Assembly (NCBI GenBank): GCA_002298155.1
Contig: DBME01000075.1
Span: 789 to 6,767 of the forward strand
Length of the DNA stretch: 5,979 nucleotides
From: Holophagaceae bacterium UBA706
GTDB taxonomy: Bacteria > Acidobacteriota > Holophagae > Holophagales > Holophagaceae
Direction of reading: 5' to 3'
Under the pieces are notes generated by a model. That model worked only from the letters and a program-made list of their open reading frames with translations. It had not been told where the DNA came from and searched no databases. Made by a program: the position numbers and the translations under genes. Of this stretch, positions 1-5,641 are shown piece by piece (position 1 is the first letter of the stretch; every line of letters begins with the position of its first letter).

Positions 1-708
1 GACGGCATCGTCCTAGACCAGGGGACGGGGGCGCTGTTCGTCCTCGAGCCGGAAGCTCGGAGGATCCGGGTGATCGAGCCCATGGGCCAGGTCCGGCTGG
101 GCCGTGTCTTCGCGTCGGCTCCCGCGCTCCTGGGCGGTTTCCCCGCACCGGGCCCCTTCGCCTTCGTCACCACGATGCAGGATCCCGTCGCGCCGGCACT
201 CCGGGTCGTCGCGGCCTTCCCCATCGCTGGTCCGCCCGAGCGTATCGTATCGGGGGTCGCTCCCCTGGCGGTCGCCGGCGAGCCTTCGGGCCGGCAGGTG
301 CTGGTCCTGACGCGGGCCTCGGTGGGCCAGGCCTACTGCATCCGCCGCTACACGCGCCCGGACATCGACGCCCAGGAATGGGATCTGACGAGCCAGGTCG
401 TGTTCGGCCCCGATGGCAATCTCGGCAACGATTGGCCGATGCCCGACCTCCGCGGCATGGTCGTGGATGGGCGCGGCGTGATCTTCCTGCCGGACGCCGC
501 CAATGGCCTGATCTGGAGGGTTTCGCAGGATCTGGCCACCGTGGTGCCCATCGCGGGCCGGAGACCGCCCGAAGGCACCGCGCCCTGGGATTTCCCCGCG
601 GACGCCTACCGTCCTTCGGCCATCGCCGTCACGCCCGACAACGATCTGGTGGTCATCTCGGGCAATGCCGTGCTGCAGATCACCCAGCCCGATGATCTTG
701 CCGTGCCA
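1..708 (+). repeat. Internal duplication, copy A (C-terminal part of NHL module 1)
   Basis: This stretch encodes the same order of motifs as bases 2335-3042. LFVLEPEARR matches LFILEPRARR, then GNDWPMPDLRGM matches GNDTGIPVIRGM, NGLIWRVSQDL matches NGLIWKVSSDL, and IAVTPDNDLVV followed by AVLQIT matches IAVTPNDDLIV followed by ALLQIT. The offset is 776-779 residues throughout, so only tiny indels separate the copies. The region between about residues 35 and 130 is much more diverged than the ends. The copy is cut by the left edge, so the full unit is longer than what is seen. Confidence 0.88.
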
Positions 709-3609
709 GCGGCCCCCCCCGCGGAGGCCAAGGAAGAGAAGGAGGACAAGGGCGATTACGCTCCGCCCCCTGATGCGCCTCCTCTCGGAGACCTTTTCGG
801 CGGCGAGCAGGGCAAGGGCGATGCCAAGGATGCCAAAGAGGTGTTCGAGATCCGGGATTTCCGTCCGCTCAAGATGTCCGTCGAACCCGACGAGGCCACG
901 GAACTCCGCTGGCGGATGGATGGGGCCGCCACAGGCTTCACGCTCTGGCGCAGCAGCCTGGGCGAGCTCCCCATGGAACTTGCCGGCAACGTGGACCATC
1001 ACGCCGTGCAGGGCATCCGCCGCCGCGAGACCTTCCGCCTCACGGCCGTGAAGGTGCACCCCGGAACCGGCGAACGCACCCGCATCTTGGCGGAGACCAC
1101 CGTCGGGACCCAGGGCATCGACGTCCTCGCCGGCGACGCGGTGAACGTCAAGCGGGCCTATCTGGATGGCCCCCTCGCCCAGGCGTCGTGGCGCAACATC
1201 TCCGGCCTCCTGTACCACGGGGGTCTGTACTTTGCCGAAGGGCCCGACCACACCGTCCGCCGGATGACGGCCCAGGCCCCTGCGGTGGAGGCCTTCGCGG
1301 GCCTCCGCGGCCGTCCCCAGGACAAGCGCACGGATTCCCCGGCGAACCTCAACAACCCAGGCCCCATGGCCTACCTGGACGGTTACGTCTACATCGTGGA
1401 CACCGGCTCCCGCACCATCAAGCGCCGCAGGGCCGATGGGCAGGGCCCCGTGGAGCTGTTCGCGGGCATTCCCGGTGTCGCCGGGAAGACCGACGGCAAG
1501 CGCCTGGAAGCCCGCTTCAACCAGCCGGTGGACATCGCGGCGGATCCCGCCAACGGCGCCCTGCTGGTGGCCGACCGCCTCGAAGGGACCATCCGCGTGA
1601 TCCTGCGCAACGGCATGGTGCATACCGTGAACCGGCGCCTGCAGGGCATCACGGGCCTGGCCCTGGATGCCCAGGGCAACCTCTACGCGAGCAGTGCGGA
1701 ACTGTGCATCGTCCAGCGCATGCGGCCCGCGGCGCCCGAGAAGGATGTCCCGCAGTGGGGCCTGCCCGAGGACGTCGGGGAACGGGGGCATGCGGGCTTC
1801 CAGGAAGTCGCCTTGGCGCACGCGCTCTTCAACCGCCCCACGGGGCTTCTCGTCACCGACCGGGGCCTCCTCGTGGCCGACACGGGCAACAACCTGATCC
1901 GGTGCATCAACTGGACCACCGGCACCGTGGAAGTCATCGCGGGCGACAAGGTGGACAGGACGCCGGGCTTCCTCTCGGGCGCCGCCGCCCAGGCCAAGCT
2001 CCGGGCACCCCGGCATCTGGCCCTCGCACCGGGCGTCGGTCTCTTCATCAGCGATCAGGACGACCGGGCCCTGCGCCTCCTGACCTTGGATGGGAATGTC
2101 CAGACCCTGGGCGCCCCCGTGGGAACCGGCGTCGGTGCCCAGGACGGCGACAACCCGCGGTTCCGCAAGCCCATGGGCATCGTGGTGAACCGCGGGGGTG
2201 CCTCCTTCGTGGCGGACCGGGACAACCACGCCATCCGGCGGGTACTGCCCTCGGGCAGCGCTTCCACCGTGGCAGGAAGGCTGGAGGAGCCTGGAGACCG
2301 GGATGACCGGGGCGCCGACGCCCGGTTCGGCGATCCCGCCGAACTGGCGCTGGATTCGGGGGATCGGCTCTTCATCCTGGAACCCCGGGCCCGGCGCTTG
2401 AGCATTATGACGCCGGACGGGACCGTGGCCACCGCCGCGCGCGGCGCGGGCGCGCCGCTCCTAATCGCCTCCTGCCCCGTGGGGCCGCAGGCGCTGGTGA
2501 TGGCCGTGGGAAGGCTGAGCGATGCCCAGCCTGTGCCGGGCGTGGTCCTGGTGCGCCCGGACGGGACCCGGGAGGTGGTGTTCGCCGGAGGTGTCGTCGC
2601 GGCGCTGGCCCTGGATCCCCAGGGGTGCGTCTCGGTCCTCGAGGACAACCGGGAAGGGCAGTTCAGCCGCCTGCGCAAGTTCCGGCAGGCGGGGCCCGGC
2701 AAGGCCTGGGAGGAGGTCGCCGTGACCTCCATCGGACCCGCGGGCCGTTTCGGCAACGACACGGGGATCCCCGTGATCCGGGGCATGGCCGCCGACAGCA
2801 AGGGCAGCCTGTACCTCGCCGATTCCGGGAACGGCCTGATCTGGAAGGTGTCGTCGGACCTCTCCCTGGTGGAGATCGTGGCCGGCAGCAGGGTCTACAT
2901 GGGTGGCACGCGGGGGGCCAAACCCCTCAACACGCCGCTGTACCTGCCGCACCGCATCGCCGTCACCCCCAACGACGACCTCATCGTCACGGCCGGGCAT
3001 GCCCTCCTGCAGATCACGGCCCCAGGCACCCTCGACGACCCCTGGACTCCGCCCGTGGCCCCCGGCGCCGCACCGGCCGCCAGGCCCAAGCGGCCTCAAG
3101 CCGCTGCCGCTGGCGGGGCGGTCGTGGCGACCCGCATCCTCAACCGCCGCACCTTCCTGGAAGACAAGGAGGAACGTAAAGAGGAGCGCAAGGAGCCCCG
3201 CGGTGAGGACGATGACGGCTTCGAGCGAAAGGGCCCGCGGGACGAGGCCAAGGTGACCGCCGACGGCCACCAGCAGGAACTGGAACGCCAGGAACGGGAG
3301 CGGCGCGCGGCCAGGGCCCGCGAACTGGAGGAGGCCCGCAAACGCGCGGCCGATGCCCTGAAGAACCCCGCCGGGGGCCGGTCGGATTTCCTGAACGATG
3401 TCCGCGGCGCCGCCGACAAGTTCGGAAGGGATGCCGCCAAGCGCAAGCAGGAGCGTGAGCAGGCCGAACGGGAGCGGAAGGCGAAGGCCGATGCTGAAGA
3501 AGAGGCCCGGAAGGCCGCCCTGGCCGCAGCCAAGGCCCTCTCGGACGAACAGCAGAAGAAGAAGGACAAGAACGCCGACGCGGAATGGGATTCAGAGGAC
3601 GATTTCTAG
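1..3609 (+). CDS. Giant NHL-repeat beta-propeller protein with Ig-like segment and charged helical tail (5' partial)
   Basis: No enzymatic role can be assigned. NHL propellers are usually binding scaffolds, often extracellular. The frame is open from base 1, giving 1202 visible residues. The first Met (base 70) is not the true start, because residues before it already match the second module. Residues 1-236 are the end of one NHL module. Residues about 237-285 are an acidic Lys/Glu then Pro-rich linker. Residues about 285-375 look Ig-like (ELRWRMDGA, later TFRLTAVKV). Residues about 380-1010 are a second NHL module with blade motifs near residues 409 (LYFAEGPDHTVRRM), 462 (VYIVDTGSRTIKRR), 521, 561, 623 (LLVADTGNNLIRCI), 681, 735 (FVADRDNHAIRRV), 790, 877, 937 (LYLADSGNGLIWKV) and 994, separated by FAG/IAG/VAG motifs. 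Residues about 1045-1202 are a Lys/Arg/Glu/Ala-rich probable long helix ending in an acidic tail. Stop TAG is at 3607. Any signal peptide lies outside the window. The NHL call is firm; cell location is inference. Confidence 0.93.
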   Translation, partial: DGIVLDQGTGALFVLEPEARRIRVIEPMGQVRLGRVFASAPALLGGFPAPGPFAFVTTMQDPVAPALRVVAAFPIAGPPERIVSGVAPLAVAGEPSGRQVLVLTRASVGQAYCIRRYTRPDIDAQEWDLTSQVVFGPDGNLGNDWPMPDLRGMVVDGRGVIFLPDAANGLIWRVSQDLATVVPIAGRRPPEGTAPWDFPADAYRPSAIAVTPDNDLVVISGNAVLQITQPDDLAVPAAPPAEAKEEKEDKGDYAPPPDAPPLGDLFGGEQGKGDAKDAKEVFEIRDFRPLKMSVEPDEATELRWRMDGAATGFTLWRSSLGELPMELAGNVDHHAVQGIRRRETFRLTAVKVHPGTGERTRILAETTVGTQGIDVLAGDAVNVKRAYLDGPLAQASWRNISGLLYHGGLYFAEGPDHTVRRMTAQAPAVEAFAGLRGRPQDKRTDSPANLNNPGPMAYLDGYVYIVDTGSRTIKRRRADGQGPVELFAGIPGVAGKTDGKRLEARFNQPVDIAADPANGALLVADRLEGTIRVILRNGMVHTVNRRLQGITGLALDAQGNLYASSAELCIVQRMRPAAPEKDVPQWGLPEDVGERGHAGFQEVALAHALFNRPTGLLVTDRGLLVADTGNNLIRCINWTTGTVEVIAGDKVDRTPGFLSGAAAQAKLRAPRHLALAPGVGLFISDQDDRALRLLTLDGNVQTLGAPVGTGVGAQDGDNPRFRKPMGIVVNRGGASFVADRDNHAIRRVLPSGSASTVAGRLEEPGDRDDRGADARFGDPAELALDSGDRLFILEPRARRLSIMTPDGTVATAARGAGAPLLIASCPVGPQALVMAVGRLSDAQPVPGVVLVRPDGTREVVFAGGVVAALALDPQGCVSVLEDNREGQFSRLRKFRQAGPGKAWEEVAVTSIGPAGRFGNDTGIPVIRGMAADSKGSLYLADSGNGLIWKVSSDLSLVEIVAGSRVYMGGTRGAKPLNTPLYLPHRIAVTPNDDLIVTAGHALLQITAPGTLDDPWTPPVAPGAAPAARPKRPQAAAAGGAVVATRILNRRTFLEDKEERKEERKEPRGEDDDGFERKGPRDEAKVTADGHQQELERQERERRAARARELEEARKRAADALKNPAGGRSDFLNDVRGAADKFGRDAAKRKQEREQAERERKAKADAEEEARKAALAAAKALSDEQQKKKDKNADAEWDSEDDF
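2335..3042 (+). repeat. Internal duplication, copy B (C-terminal part of NHL module 2)
   Basis: This is the second copy of the segment at 1-708. It is similar at protein level but clearly diverged in DNA, which points to an old duplication kept by selection rather than a recent or assembly-generated repeat. After copy A the protein continues into an Ig-like segment and another propeller. After copy B it continues into the charged tail, so copy B is the last module of the protein. Confidence 0.86.
3160..3609 (+). other. Coding segment for charged coiled-coil or single-helix tail
   Basis: From about residue 1054 to 1202 of the NHL protein the composition becomes almost entirely Glu, Lys, Arg, Ala, Asp and Gln, with blocks such as EERKEERKE, RQERERRAARARELEEARKR and KRKQEREQAERERKAKAD. 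A Gly/Pro-containing break (NPAGGRSDFLNDVRGAADKF, near residues 1122-1141) splits it into two helical arms. The last residues are EWDSEDDF, a sharply acidic end with a terminal Phe. The pattern suggests an extended coiled coil or ER/K-type single alpha helix; which one cannot be told by eye. Confidence 0.7.
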
Positions 3610-4065
3610 GTCCCGGGAGGACCGGAGGAGTAGCGCCAAGCCTCCGGTCCCCTTCGCCGCCGCGTCCGGCTTCAGTGACGCCGTGCCCCGGGTGCCGCCG
3701 GGCGCGGCGCCCTGGACCTCGAAGGTGATCCGGACGCCACCCTCTACCCCCGGCTGGGCCACCTCCAGGACCGTGGCCACCCCACGGCCCACCTGAAGGA
3801 ACGTCAGCACCACCGTGGCGCCGCTTTCCAGGTCGAGGGTCTCGCGGCAGCAGGCCGCTGCCGTCTTGACCATCAGGGGGCAGCAGAGCCAGACCGGGGC
3901 CGCCCCGGGGACATCGTCCTTCCGGGCCACGCACACGGGGCCGGGGTCCCCGCCGTGGCAACGCCGCAGGACCACTGTGGCGGGCGTGAGGTTGGTGATG
4001 GCCACCGCCGCCTCATCCGAGGGGGCAAGGGTGGCCAGGAGCGCCAGAAGAGCGGGAGCGAGCAT
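3592..4065 (-). CDS. Small secreted Cys-rich protein of unknown function
   Basis: I do not recognise the family. The 157-residue product begins with a hydrophobic stretch (LAPALLALLATLA, residues 2-14) that resembles a short export signal, although it lacks a positive N-region. The mature part alternates hydrophobic residues as in a beta-sandwich (AVAITNLTPATVVLRR, then ATVVLTFLQV, then VRITFEVQG). It has six Cys at residues 36, 45, 61, 62, 72 and 73, including two CC pairs, suggesting disulfides or metal binding after export. The ATG is preceded by GAGGTG with a 5-nt gap, a good ribosome-binding site. The gene is convergent with the NHL gene and its TGA end overlaps that gene by 18 bp. It is divergent from the next secreted-protein gene, whose C-terminal pattern it shares. 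Existence as a real gene is likely; function is unknown. Confidence 0.72.
   Translation of the reverse strand: MLAPALLALLATLAPSDEAAVAITNLTPATVVLRRCHGGDPGPVCVARKDDVPGAAPVWLCCPLMVKTAAACCRETLDLESGATVVLTFLQVGRGVATVLEVAQPGVEGGVRITFEVQGAAPGGTRGTASLKPDAAAKGTGGLALLLRSSRDLEIVL
3609..3650. terminator. Nested inverted repeats after the NHL stop; candidate terminator or 3' stem-loop
   Basis: GGACCGGAGG at 3619-3628 and CCTCCGGTCC at 3641-3650 form a perfect 10-bp GC-rich stem with a 12-nt loop, starting 9 nt after the TAG of the NHL gene. A shorter alternative stem uses GGTCC at 3609-3613 with GGACC at 3619-3623, so GGACC can pair with either side. No T-tract follows on the plus strand (CCTTCGCC), so it does not match the classic intrinsic terminator. 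It may act as a 3'-end stabiliser or an imperfect terminator. The repeat lies inside the last codons of the opposing gene. Confidence 0.5.
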
Positions 4066-4132
4066 CGGGACACCTCGGGAATCGGTCGAAAGTTCAACGT
4101 CCGGTCCCCAGAGGTGGAGCGAGCCCTCACCG

Positions 4133-4161
4133 GGTTCCCGGCATGGAGGGGCCGGGGAACC
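4133..4161. repeat. Imperfect stem-loop in the divergent intergenic region
   Basis: GGTTCCCGGC (4133-4142) pairs with GCCGGGGAACC (4151-4161) around an 8-nt loop. The pairing is complete apart from one bulged G in the right arm. It lies 66 bp upstream of the GTG of the Gly-Ala gene and 67 bp upstream of the ATG of the opposite gene, so it could serve either as a protein-binding palindrome or as a leader structure. No function can be assigned. Confidence 0.45.
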
Positions 4162-4216
4162 TGAATCGTCTATGAGTCATTCAAGTGGCATTGGCCTCAT
4201 GTGCTGATCCCCTGAT

Positions 4217-4221
4217 TGGAG
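4217..4221 (+). promoter_or_regulatory. Ribosome-binding site that sets the GTG start at 4228
   Basis: TGGAG at 4217-4221 is followed by TCCTCC and then GTG at 4228, a 6-nt gap. The in-frame TTG at 4216 overlaps this site and so is unlikely to be the start. The GTG start also places a Lys/Arg N-region directly before the hydrophobic core of the signal peptide. Confidence 0.65.
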
Positions 4222-4227
4222 TCCTCC

Positions 4228-5154
4228 GTGAAAACCCGTTCCGCCTACCGGTCCCTCCTCTGTCTGCCCCTCGCGTCGGCGATGCTCTTCGGGGGCAACT
4301 TCGGCAGCAAGCCCGGCGGGGCTCCCAAGAAGGACTTCTGGGGCGTGGCCCCCGGGAGCAACGGCGCAGGCGGCCGTGCCCAGCGGGCCCGGAGGATCCA
4401 TCCCGCCCCCGCACAGACGCCGTCCACCACCCGGCGATCGAGCCCATCCCGTTCCGTCCCCACGCGCCTCAGCGAGGGGGGCCGTTCCATTTCGCAATCC
4501 CCCTGGATGACCCCGGTATCCCTGCCCCAAGGCGCGGGTGCTGGCGCTGGTGCGGGTGCCGGAGCTGGCGCCGGTGCAGGCGCCAGCGCGGCCAGTGATG
4601 TCGAGACCCTGCTCCCGCCCGGGGCCGCCGCACGTTACGCCGTGGGCGCCGGGGCTCCCGGCCATGTGTGCCCGCCGGTGACCCCCGTGTTGCGGGGTTC
4701 GCCCGGGTCGGCCTTCGCCACCGCCGGCGCGGCGGACGAGGACGAACCTCCCTTCCTCGACCTGGACGGCTCCAATCTCCAGGAGGCCCTGAAGCGCAAG
4801 GCGGGGATCGAGGGGACGGGCCATACCTGCCATCCCCTGCCCATCTCCACCTTCATCGCCCGCACCCAGGGGCAGGCCTTTCCCAACACGTGGCGGGAGC
4901 CCGTGCAGGTGGCCCTGCTTGAGACCAGCGAGGAGACGCGGTCCTGCCTGGCGTACGTCCATGATTCCGAGGACCCGGGCCACATCCACGTGCTGAGCCC
5001 GCTGGGACGCACCTCTTACCAGGCGGGTGCAACCTCGACGCTGACCCTGTACCTCGACGCGCCCGCGGATGGGAAGACCTTCCGGATCCTGGACGGGCGG
5101 GACACGCAGCTGGAAACCTGCACCTTCGATTTCAAGGGGCCGGCGAAGGACTAG
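4228..5154 (+). CDS. Secreted protein with (Gly-Ala)9 tract and four-Cys C-terminal domain, function unknown
   Basis: I do not recognise the family. The 308-residue product starts at GTG with a typical Sec-type signal: MKTRSAYR, then the hydrophobic LLCLPLASAMLF. Cys12 is preceded by Leu, so it is not a good lipobox. Residues about 50-100 are Arg/Ser/Thr/Pro-rich and look disordered, or possibly out of frame (see findings). Residues 102-119 are nine Gly-Ala pairs. The C-terminal half looks folded, with Cys at 148, 201, 240 and 298 that could form two disulfides, and a closing beta pattern (GATSTLTLYL, residue 267 on, then TCTFDFKG). That block lines up without gaps with the end of the divergent neighbour, suggesting related domains. 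The stop overlaps the stop of the convergent hemerythrin gene. The gene is likely real; the N-terminal half is less secure. Confidence 0.72.
   Translation: MKTRSAYRSLLCLPLASAMLFGGNFGSKPGGAPKKDFWGVAPGSNGAGGRAQRARRIHPAPAQTPSTTRRSSPSRSVPTRLSEGGRSISQSPWMTPVSLPQGAGAGAGAGAGAGAGAGASAASDVETLLPPGAAARYAVGAGAPGHVCPPVTPVLRGSPGSAFATAGAADEDEPPFLDLDGSNLQEALKRKAGIEGTGHTCHPLPISTFIARTQGQAFPNTWREPVQVALLETSEETRSCLAYVHDSEDPGHIHVLSPLGRTSYQAGATSTLTLYLDAPADGKTFRILDGRDTQLETCTFDFKGPAKD
4531..4584 (+). repeat. (Gly-Ala)9 dipeptide coding repeat
   Basis: Nine consecutive GGN-GCN units encode Gly-Ala pairs, followed by Ser-Ala-Ala-Ser. Third positions vary (ggc, ggt, gga; gcg, gct, gcc, gca), so the tract is regular in protein but not a perfect DNA microsatellite. 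It sits between the basic low-complexity region and the Cys-containing C-terminal part, where a flexible or silk-like spacer would be expected. Confidence 0.9.
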
Positions 5155-5160
5155 ACTTCG
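5144..5160. terminator. Small stem-loop across the shared stop codons (weak)
   Basis: CGAAG at 5144-5148 and CTTCG at 5156-5160 form a 5-bp stem. Its 7-nt loop holds CTAG, the four bases that carry both convergent stops. There is no T-tract on either strand. It may help separate the two convergent transcripts, but a stem this short could be chance. Confidence 0.25.
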
Positions 5161-5597
5161 GACGCCTTGATCCAGGTGGCGAACTCCCGGTCCGCGGTGG
5201 TGATGTGGTCACTCAGCCAGCACCGGAGGTAATCCAGTACGCGGGCGGAAAGATCGATCGCGTTGTCCCCGTACTGGAAGGTGAGGTCGGCGACCTCCTT
5301 CAGGAGGACCTGGTGGCGGGCCACGTGCGCGTCATGGCCCGGGTAGCCGGAGATGACCATCTGCTGGGCTTCGTTCCGGAAGTGCTGCTCCGCGTGGGTG
5401 GTGAGCTTGAAGAGGAGCTGGTACAGCACGGACTGGCTCGCCCTGGCGGTGACGGCCCGGGCCAGCTCCGAATAGATCTCGTACATCTGCCGGTGTTCGG
5501 TGTCCATGAAGGGCACCGACGTATCCAGGCGCGGGTCCCATTCGAGGATCTCCACCACAACCCCTTTGATCCCATCGACCTGCAAACGCATACCCAT
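5151..5597 (-). CDS. Bacteriohemerythrin (di-iron oxygen-binding protein)
   Basis: A cytoplasmic hemerythrin-like four-helix protein that binds O2 reversibly at a non-haem di-iron site; in bacteria these serve in oxygen storage, delivery or sensing. All seven ligands expected for the family are visible with canonical spacing: His35 (in DTEHRQMYE), His72 and Glu76 (HFRNE), His91 and His95 (HVARH), His131 and Asp136 (HITTAD). The N-terminal EWDP (residues 19-22) is also typical. The product is 148 residues from the ATG, with no signal peptide, membrane segment or fused signalling domain. The ATG at 5597 has only a weak upstream site. The GTG at 5555 follows AAAGGGG by 5 nt and would give 134 residues starting just before EWDP, closer to the usual family length. 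It follows an FnIII-like gene on the same strand by 44 bp. A stand-alone hemerythrin often points to a microaerobic lifestyle; that is inference here. Confidence 0.95.
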   Translation of the reverse strand: MGMRLQVDGIKGVVVEILEWDPRLDTSVPFMDTEHRQMYEIYSELARAVTARASQSVLYQLLFKLTTHAEQHFRNEAQQMVISGYPGHDAHVARHQVLLKEVADLTFQYGDNAIDLSARVLDYLRCWLSDHITTADREFATWIKASEV

Positions 5598-5641
5598 GAA
5601 CCCAGTCTAGACGGGGCCAGGGTTCGCGGCGAGGCCGATTT

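Larger units (their letters stand above)
4066..4227. promoter_or_regulatory. Divergent intergenic region between two secreted-protein genes
   Basis: This 162-bp region must contain the start signals of both flanking genes. I see no convincing -35/-10 pair on either strand; TATGAG at 4171-4176 resembles a -10 box but has no matching -35. A less GC-rich patch at about 4160-4215 is the most likely promoter area. Within it, ATGAGTCAT (4172-4180) is a 9-bp interrupted palindrome that could be an operator half, but it is short enough to be chance. The imperfect hairpin at 4133-4161 is listed separately. Confidence 0.45.

Noticed and set aside
70..72. ATG at 70 as the start of the NHL protein
   Set aside because: Residues encoded by bases 1-69 already match the second module (LFVLEPEARR against LFILEPRARR), there is no signal peptide after this Met, and the frame is open to base 1.
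737..743. AAGGAGG as an internal ribosome-binding site marking a former gene boundary between modules
   Set aside because: No ATG, GTG or TTG lies at a usable distance. The bases simply encode Lys/Glu codons of the linker.
13..2229. 738-residue open frame on the minus strand
   Set aside because: It is antisense to the NHL gene. It lacks domain patterns and has the His/Gly/Arg/Pro-rich composition of a shadow frame in GC-rich DNA, while the plus strand shows clear NHL blades throughout.
1188..2306. 372-residue open frame on the plus strand, frame 3
   Set aside because: The composition is Pro/Arg/Gly/His-rich with no fold pattern, and it lies inside the NHL gene.
2434..2457. GC-only palindromic stretch with an AscI-like site
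   Set aside because: It encodes ordinary Ala/Arg/Gly residues in the NHL frame, and such runs are expected at this base composition.
2461..3270. 269-residue open frame on the minus strand
   Set aside because: It is antisense to the NHL module and tail, with no recognisable motif or ribosome-binding site.
3140..3961. 273-residue minus-strand frame overlapping the small Cys-rich gene
   Set aside because: It is Pro/Arg/Gly-rich, runs far into the NHL tail, and has no signal peptide or fold pattern. The 157-residue frame has all three of start, ribosome site and beta pattern.
4190..4212. Sigma-54-like -24/-12 element upstream of the Gly-Ala gene
   Set aside because: GG and GC doublets are present, but their spacing (14 or 8 nt between) does not fit the required 10.
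4177..4989. 270-residue minus-strand frame opposite the Gly-Ala gene
   Set aside because: It has shadow-like Gly/Arg composition, while the plus strand has a ribosome site, signal peptide and regular Cys-containing domain.
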